A DNA stretch of 18,500 nt from Candidatus Helarchaeota archaeon (GTDB lineage Archaea; Asgardarchaeota; Lokiarchaeia; Helarchaeales; HEL-GB-A): assembly GCA_013375455.1 (NCBI GenBank), contig JABXJT010000094.1:1-18500 (forward strand), in the 5' to 3' direction. Position numbers and translations under genes: made by a program. Below, piece after piece: positions 15,248 through 18,500 of this stretch. Each line of letters starts with the position of its first letter. Position 1 is the first letter of the stretch. A model generated the notes under the pieces. It was not told the DNA's origin and ran no database searches. It saw only the letters and a list, made by a program, of their open reading frames with translations.

Positions 15248-15691
15248 TTGAACTCAAAAGATGACAATAAAGTTGAGGTAGAGCTCCACTGGAAGAGTGG
15301 GTTACGGATTGAATCCGAAATTAGACAATTTACGCCAATAATGATGGATGATAGAAAAAAAGGAAATGATTCCGCTCCAAATCCAGTGGAAATGTTCTTG
15401 TCATCTGTAGGTTCATGTTTAGCCATGTCATTCATTTATTGCCTTTCCCTGTCAGGAGTCAATCTAGATCCAAAGGATTTTAATGTAAAAGTGTCGGGGG
15501 TTTTAGGTCGGGTTAATGAGAGATTACGCCTAATAAACGTTAAAACAGAATTTAAAATTGAAAAATCAGCTGATAGGGTAAAAATCGAAAAGTGTTTTGA
15601 GAAATTTCAGCCGTTTTGCATTCTATCCGAATCTATTCAAATGGGAATACCCTTTGCATACAATTTAAAAATAGGGGAAAAAGAGAGTTAG
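15248..15691 (+). CDS. OsmC/Ohr-family thiol-dependent peroxidase-like protein
   Basis: A 147-residue protein, a usual OsmC length. The signature APNPVEMFLSSVGSCLAMSF (residues 43-62, Glu48 and Cys57) starts the central helix, and the second conserved Cys124 lies in FCILSESIQMGIPF. Paired Cys residues at these positions carry out hydroperoxide reduction in OsmC and Ohr proteins, in the cytosol. The TTG start at 15248 is set by AGGAGGT at 15232-15238. It is divergent from the CPBP gene (193 bases apart), and its stop overlaps the stop of the SCP2-like gene on the other strand. A role in protecting oxygen-sensitive enzymes such as the nearby reductase is possible but unproven. Confidence 0.85.
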   Translation: MNSKDDNKVEVELHWKSGLRIESEIRQFTPIMMDDRKKGNDSAPNPVEMFLSSVGSCLAMSFIYCLSLSGVNLDPKDFNVKVSGVLGRVNERLRLINVKTEFKIEKSADRVKIEKCFEKFQPFCILSESIQMGIPFAYNLKIGEKES

Positions 15692-16215
15692 GGACTTCCG
15701 ATGGGCCACATTGCAGGTCGTTTATGAACTTCGCCCTTGTTGGAGGCATCCATGAGATCACGTAAATCGAGGCCACACGTTAAATTCCCGATGATCCACC
15801 CGTTCCCGGCCCAAATGGAGGCCATCATATCCAAATCACCCATGATCACGCGAACGAAATCGTAATATTTCATGTGTATGATTAAATCCGGTTCAGTATC
15901 TGGAATTCCAGGTTTGAGATCAGTGGGGTTGATCATGATGCGGACGTACTCGACCTCATCGCGTCTAGGATGTTCGATTTCGATCAGTATGAGTCGGTGA
16001 ACGATTTTTTGGGCGATTTCAAGCGACACTGGGTTTCCTACCATCGATCCAATCATCATGTCGTGGAATAGTTCAAAGACGGTGGGTTCCTCTTCGCGCC
16101 CAGGGAGGATCCAATCGAGTTCGTGCCACCATCCATGGGGGAGTTCTTTATACGCGTATACTTCTATTTCGACTGGTTCGGTTTCGTTATTTTCTCTTTC
16201 GCACAAAGGTTCCAC
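15688..16215 (-). CDS. SCP2-like (sterol carrier/lipid-binding fold) protein, third gene of the acr operon
   Basis: A 175-residue acidic protein, three bases after the alpha-subunit stop. Residues about 108-158 (EPDLIIHMKYYDF...GDLDMMASIWAGNGWIIG) follow the SCP2 pattern: strand, helix over the hydrophobic pocket, then a small residue-rich G-xxxxG-N strand. Residues 14-80 would supply the other strands. SCP2 domains bind lipids and other hydrophobic molecules. The GTG at 16215 overlaps the GAGGTG ribosome binding site, so the TTG at 16206-16204, six bases after it, is the better start (172 residues). None of the known mcr accessory genes (mcrC, mcrD) matches. From its place it may bind an alkane, alkyl-CoM or a fatty product, or help assemble the enzyme. 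The fold call is by eye and moderate; the function is inference. Confidence 0.7.
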   Translation of the reverse strand: MEPLCERENNETEPVEIEVYAYKELPHGWWHELDWILPGREEEPTVFELFHDMMIGSMVGNPVSLEIAQKIVHRLILIEIEHPRRDEVEYVRIMINPTDLKPGIPDTEPDLIIHMKYYDFVRVIMGDLDMMASIWAGNGWIIGNLTCGLDLRDLMDASNKGEVHKRPAMWPIGSP

Positions 16216-16218
16216 CTC

Positions 16219-18009
16219 TTAATGAGAGGGAACGATTAAATCACGTTCTCCAGCAGGCATGAATTGGCGTAGGGCTGCTTTGGCGATAGCTAAGCGTGGT
16301 TCTCGAAAATCGAACTTGAGATCTCTGTCAGCAAATGCAACTTTCACGACGGGGTTACAGACATAAGCTCGTCCACGTCCTATTGAGGCAGATAGGCACG
16401 CGGCAATCGATCCAGCGCCGTGGCCTGCGGTATATGAAGTGTATGGACTGTTGCAGCCGCGAAATTCGATCAAACCGCCCTCTTCCATCCGGAATGCGCA
16501 GGAATACGCTAAACCTAAATGGTCTTGCACCTCTTGCCCAGCCCAGCCGGTCCGAACCCAGCCTTCCTTCATGAGCATACCAATTGCGTAATTCAAGCAC
16601 ATCTGCCCGACCATGGGACTTCCAGTGAGCATGGCAGCAGCGGATCCGGCTAAGGCCCCCACGAGGGAGATGCGATGGGCACCGCCCCAATGATACTCCA
16701 TGAGGGAAGGATACTTTTCGTAGGTCTCCATCGCGGCCTGGATCATCATGTCTGTGATAAACTTGATGCGAGGCCATTTCGGAGGAACGGTGGCTACGCG
16801 ACTCATTGAAGCATGCTGGATTTCAGAGAAATTGTCCATGAGGTCATCGGTTACGTTCCCGCAATACGCACCTGCTGCGACACCAGTGGAAAATCCAAGG
16901 CCGCCACTCATGTAGAAGCCATACCATATCAGGCTAGTCATTGTTGCCAGGATGGCGCCTGCCTGACCCATTCCGCTCATAAACCGGCGTCCCTCTTTTA
17001 AATTATCAGCGATGATTTTATAGTAGGGCTCCGCAGGGAGGGTGTTATCACATTGCTGGATATCAGCGTAGTAACCAAACGGTATACCTCCAGGTTCATT
17101 CTGGGATCTCGCCCGGCTGTACCATGTACGCTCTCCAATCTGTATGACTTGTGCAGATTTCGCCGCATAGGCAATGTCTGAAATAACGCTTTCCCCGGTT
17201 AGACGGTAAGCCGAGATGAATGCCATGGAAGATTGCATGGCTGCCCAACGGTAGGTCACGCCCCCATCGGCCATCCGGATTGCAATGGTAGGAGCTCGCA
17301 CGACCAAATAAATGGTATCACCAATGTCATGTTTTAAAAGCTCTGCTTTCGTGGGATGGAATCCAGCTTTGTCAATATCGATGACAAACCGCCTATCGAT
17401 CATGTCAGCGACATCATCATTGCCAGTAATGATTTTACAGTAGGCATCAGAGGTTAGTCCAGGATGTATTTCTGCCATGTGTTCCTGCGCAACTGCGCCA
17501 CCTGCAATCGTGTGTTGAACGGTTTCCAGGTAGAGATTGATGGTTTCAGGGGTGATTTCTTTGCCTGCCCGAACTTGAAGGACTTTGTGGGTCGTATCGA
17601 GATTGATGATGACTGTTCGCTTTATATCGTCCAGCATTTGTTGTATCGCGGCGTTATTAACGTGGTGAAGGTCATCGTAATCGACAATGACATCAGTGCC
17701 GGAAATTATATATGGCTCAAGGGCTCTTTGACCGAGTGGGATTCCGACAGCACGGTTGTACGCAGGAATTCCGCGTTCCTTGGCAATTTTTCGACCCCAT
17801 TCAAAGAATTCTTCCTTGCGTCTTTTTTGATGGAAGCCTCCTCGTTTATACATTAAAGGGTCTACGTTTGACATGGGATGAAGGCCAAATGTCTTTTGCA
17901 TCGTTTTATAAATCAAGCGTTCTTTTTCCGTGGGAAGGAACTTCTGTACTAATTTCCCCAATTCATATGAATATTCACTCTCTTTTGCACGACGATCTTT
18001 ATCACTCAT
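16219..18009 (-). CDS. mcrA: Alkyl-coenzyme M reductase-type MCR alpha subunit
   Basis: A 596-residue MCR alpha subunit. The complex uses nickel F430 and the CoM/CoB heterodisulfide; in the alkane-oxidising direction it forms alkyl-CoM plus CoB. Family blocks include VGIPLGQRALEPY (Gln94, the axial F430 ligand), SGTDVIVDYDDLHHVNNAA, NEPGGIPFGYYADI, YMSGGLGF and VKVAFADRDLKFDF. Aligned from memory to Methanothermobacter McrA, Arg271 (here Arg299), thioglycine Gly445 (Gly491) and Asp450 (Asp496) are kept. His257 is Ser285, Tyr333 is replaced within STGVAAG after Phe373, Gln400 is His445, Phe443 is Trp489, Tyr444 is Ala490 and Cys452 is Leu498. An insertion lies at about 322-345. These changes argue against a methane enzyme and for the multi-carbon ACR group. 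ATG at 18009, AAAGGA upstream, four bases after the gamma stop. Family certain; substrate inferred. Confidence 0.95.
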   Translation of the reverse strand: MSDKDRRAKESEYSYELGKLVQKFLPTEKERLIYKTMQKTFGLHPMSNVDPLMYKRGGFHQKRRKEEFFEWGRKIAKERGIPAYNRAVGIPLGQRALEPYIISGTDVIVDYDDLHHVNNAAIQQMLDDIKRTVIINLDTTHKVLQVRAGKEITPETINLYLETVQHTIAGGAVAQEHMAEIHPGLTSDAYCKIITGNDDVADMIDRRFVIDIDKAGFHPTKAELLKHDIGDTIYLVVRAPTIAIRMADGGVTYRWAAMQSSMAFISAYRLTGESVISDIAYAAKSAQVIQIGERTWYSRARSQNEPGGIPFGYYADIQQCDNTLPAEPYYKIIADNLKEGRRFMSGMGQAGAILATMTSLIWYGFYMSGGLGFSTGVAAGAYCGNVTDDLMDNFSEIQHASMSRVATVPPKWPRIKFITDMMIQAAMETYEKYPSLMEYHWGGAHRISLVGALAGSAAAMLTGSPMVGQMCLNYAIGMLMKEGWVRTGWAGQEVQDHLGLAYSCAFRMEEGGLIEFRGCNSPYTSYTAGHGAGSIAACLSASIGRGRAYVCNPVVKVAFADRDLKFDFREPRLAIAKAALRQFMPAGERDLIVPSH

Positions 18010-18013
18010 TTTA

Positions 18014-18500
18014 TCACATTCCTTTAATTAAATCTGGTTTAAAACCTCCTAAAATTCGGAAGTGTGTAGCACGTGTAATAATCAATAAAATTTCAGTACG
18101 TGATTTGTAAGGGGTGAGATTCCATCGATAGGTCACGTCCATGGTATCTAATTCCTCCTCGGTAAGTGGACGCCCAACAGGAATGGGTTCATCTAACATT
18201 TGCGCGTGCATGTTCTTGATGTAAACGACTTCTTTTAAGTCCTTATCATAGACGTAACGTCGTCTCGCATCGAACATTAACCCATCCTGATCCAGTCGCA
18301 GGGCATGTCCATGGACTGTTAGGCCCTTCAGGGCGGTGCGTGCGGGGTCAAACACCTCGGTCTCAATGAGCATTCGGGTTGCTGCTTCCACGTCCCGTTC
18401 ACGCATTTCAAGAATCTCACGTCCAGAGTAAATAACAGTATCCACACCCCGGAGGCGATTGAAATACATCCGGGCGCGCAGCCAAGGGGCAATGACCGGG
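18014..18500 (-). CDS. mcrG: MCR/ACR gamma subunit, C-terminal part (5' end beyond the window)
   Basis: The frame stays open to the window edge, so this is a partial gene; the Met at 18469 is internal. The translation upstream of it (PVIAPWLRAR) matches the part of McrG just before the conserved RGADxxxxSGR segment. Following blocks are typical: YSGREILEMRERD, ETEVFDPARTALKG, TVHGHALRLDQDGLMFDARR and the closing HFRILGGFKP. The Arg in HALRLD probably corresponds to the gamma Arg that contacts coenzyme M in methanogen enzymes. The TGA stop lies four bases before the alpha-subunit ATG, and the last codons (AAAGGA) form the alpha ribosome binding site, so the two are translationally coupled. Gene order gamma-alpha matches the end of the standard mcrBDCGA operon. 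Confidence 0.93.
   Translation of the reverse strand, partial: PVIAPWLRARMYFNRLRGVDTVIYSGREILEMRERDVEAATRMLIETEVFDPARTALKGLTVHGHALRLDQDGLMFDARRRYVYDKDLKEVVYIKNMHAQMLDEPIPVGRPLTEEELDTMDVTYRWNLTPYKSRTEILLIITRATHFRILGGFKPDLIKGM

Noticed and set aside
15688..16215. McrC or McrD as the gene after mcrA
   Set aside because: Neither the Cys-rich start of McrC nor the McrD pattern is present, and the position after mcrA differs from their usual place between mcrB and mcrG.
16219..18009. Methanogenic MCR
   Set aside because: Residues equivalent to His257, Tyr333, Gln400, Tyr444 and Cys452 are all replaced, which does not fit methane-type enzymes.

Overview
The window looks like archaeal DNA, most likely from an Asgard archaeon related to Helarchaeales. 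This is inferred from three things: an alkyl-coenzyme M reductase-type (mcr/acr) operon, large secreted Ig/FG-GAP/SBBP and beta-helix proteins of a style common in Lokiarchaeia-like genomes, and a protein ending in a longin/roadblock-like domain. Archaeal TATA boxes, GGAGG-type ribosome binding sites and several TTG or GTG starts are visible. No rRNA or tRNA was seen.

Layout. Positions 1-4862 (- strand) hold a 1540-residue secreted repeat protein behind a clear promoter and leader. Its reading frame breaks near position 62 by an apparent one-base deletion. Positions 4889-7197 (- strand) hold a small basic protein, a 591-residue Asgard-style protein and a 30-codon remnant of a secreted gene. 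This block sits between two 162-bp direct repeats (94% identical) that carry the same terminator-like tract, promoter and leader. Positions 7391-7850 are the 3' part of a CPBP (CAAX-protease-like) membrane protein gene. It is cut off exactly where a TnpB-type element begins; an intact paralogue lies at 13912-15054. Positions 7851-10925 carry a very large (1009-residue) TnpB/Cas12-like RuvC nuclease gene without tnpA or CRISPR. Its N-terminal third of a kilobase or so is AT-rich like the host genes and appears fused to a GC-rich transposon body.

Positions 10926-11353 are a divergent control region with a 12-bp palindrome, a four-copy 23-bp-period repeat array and a TATA box. It drives a membrane-anchored right-handed beta-helix protein (11354-13300). 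A tandem duplication, a small coiled-coil-like protein and the intact CPBP protein follow on the - strand. An OsmC-family thiol-dependent protein (15248-15691, + strand) converges on the last operon.

Positions 15688-18500 (- strand) carry the 3' end of the acr operon in the order gamma (cut by the window edge), alpha, then an SCP2-like lipid-binding protein. The genes are 3-4 bases apart, so they are probably translated together. The alpha subunit keeps the F430-binding Gln and the thioglycine position. It has lost several residues that line the active site and substrate channel of methanogenic MCR, so the predicted job is activation of multi-carbon alkanes to alkyl-CoM. The SCP2-like third gene is the most interesting context: a small hydrophobic-ligand-binding fold tied to an alkane-activating enzyme.
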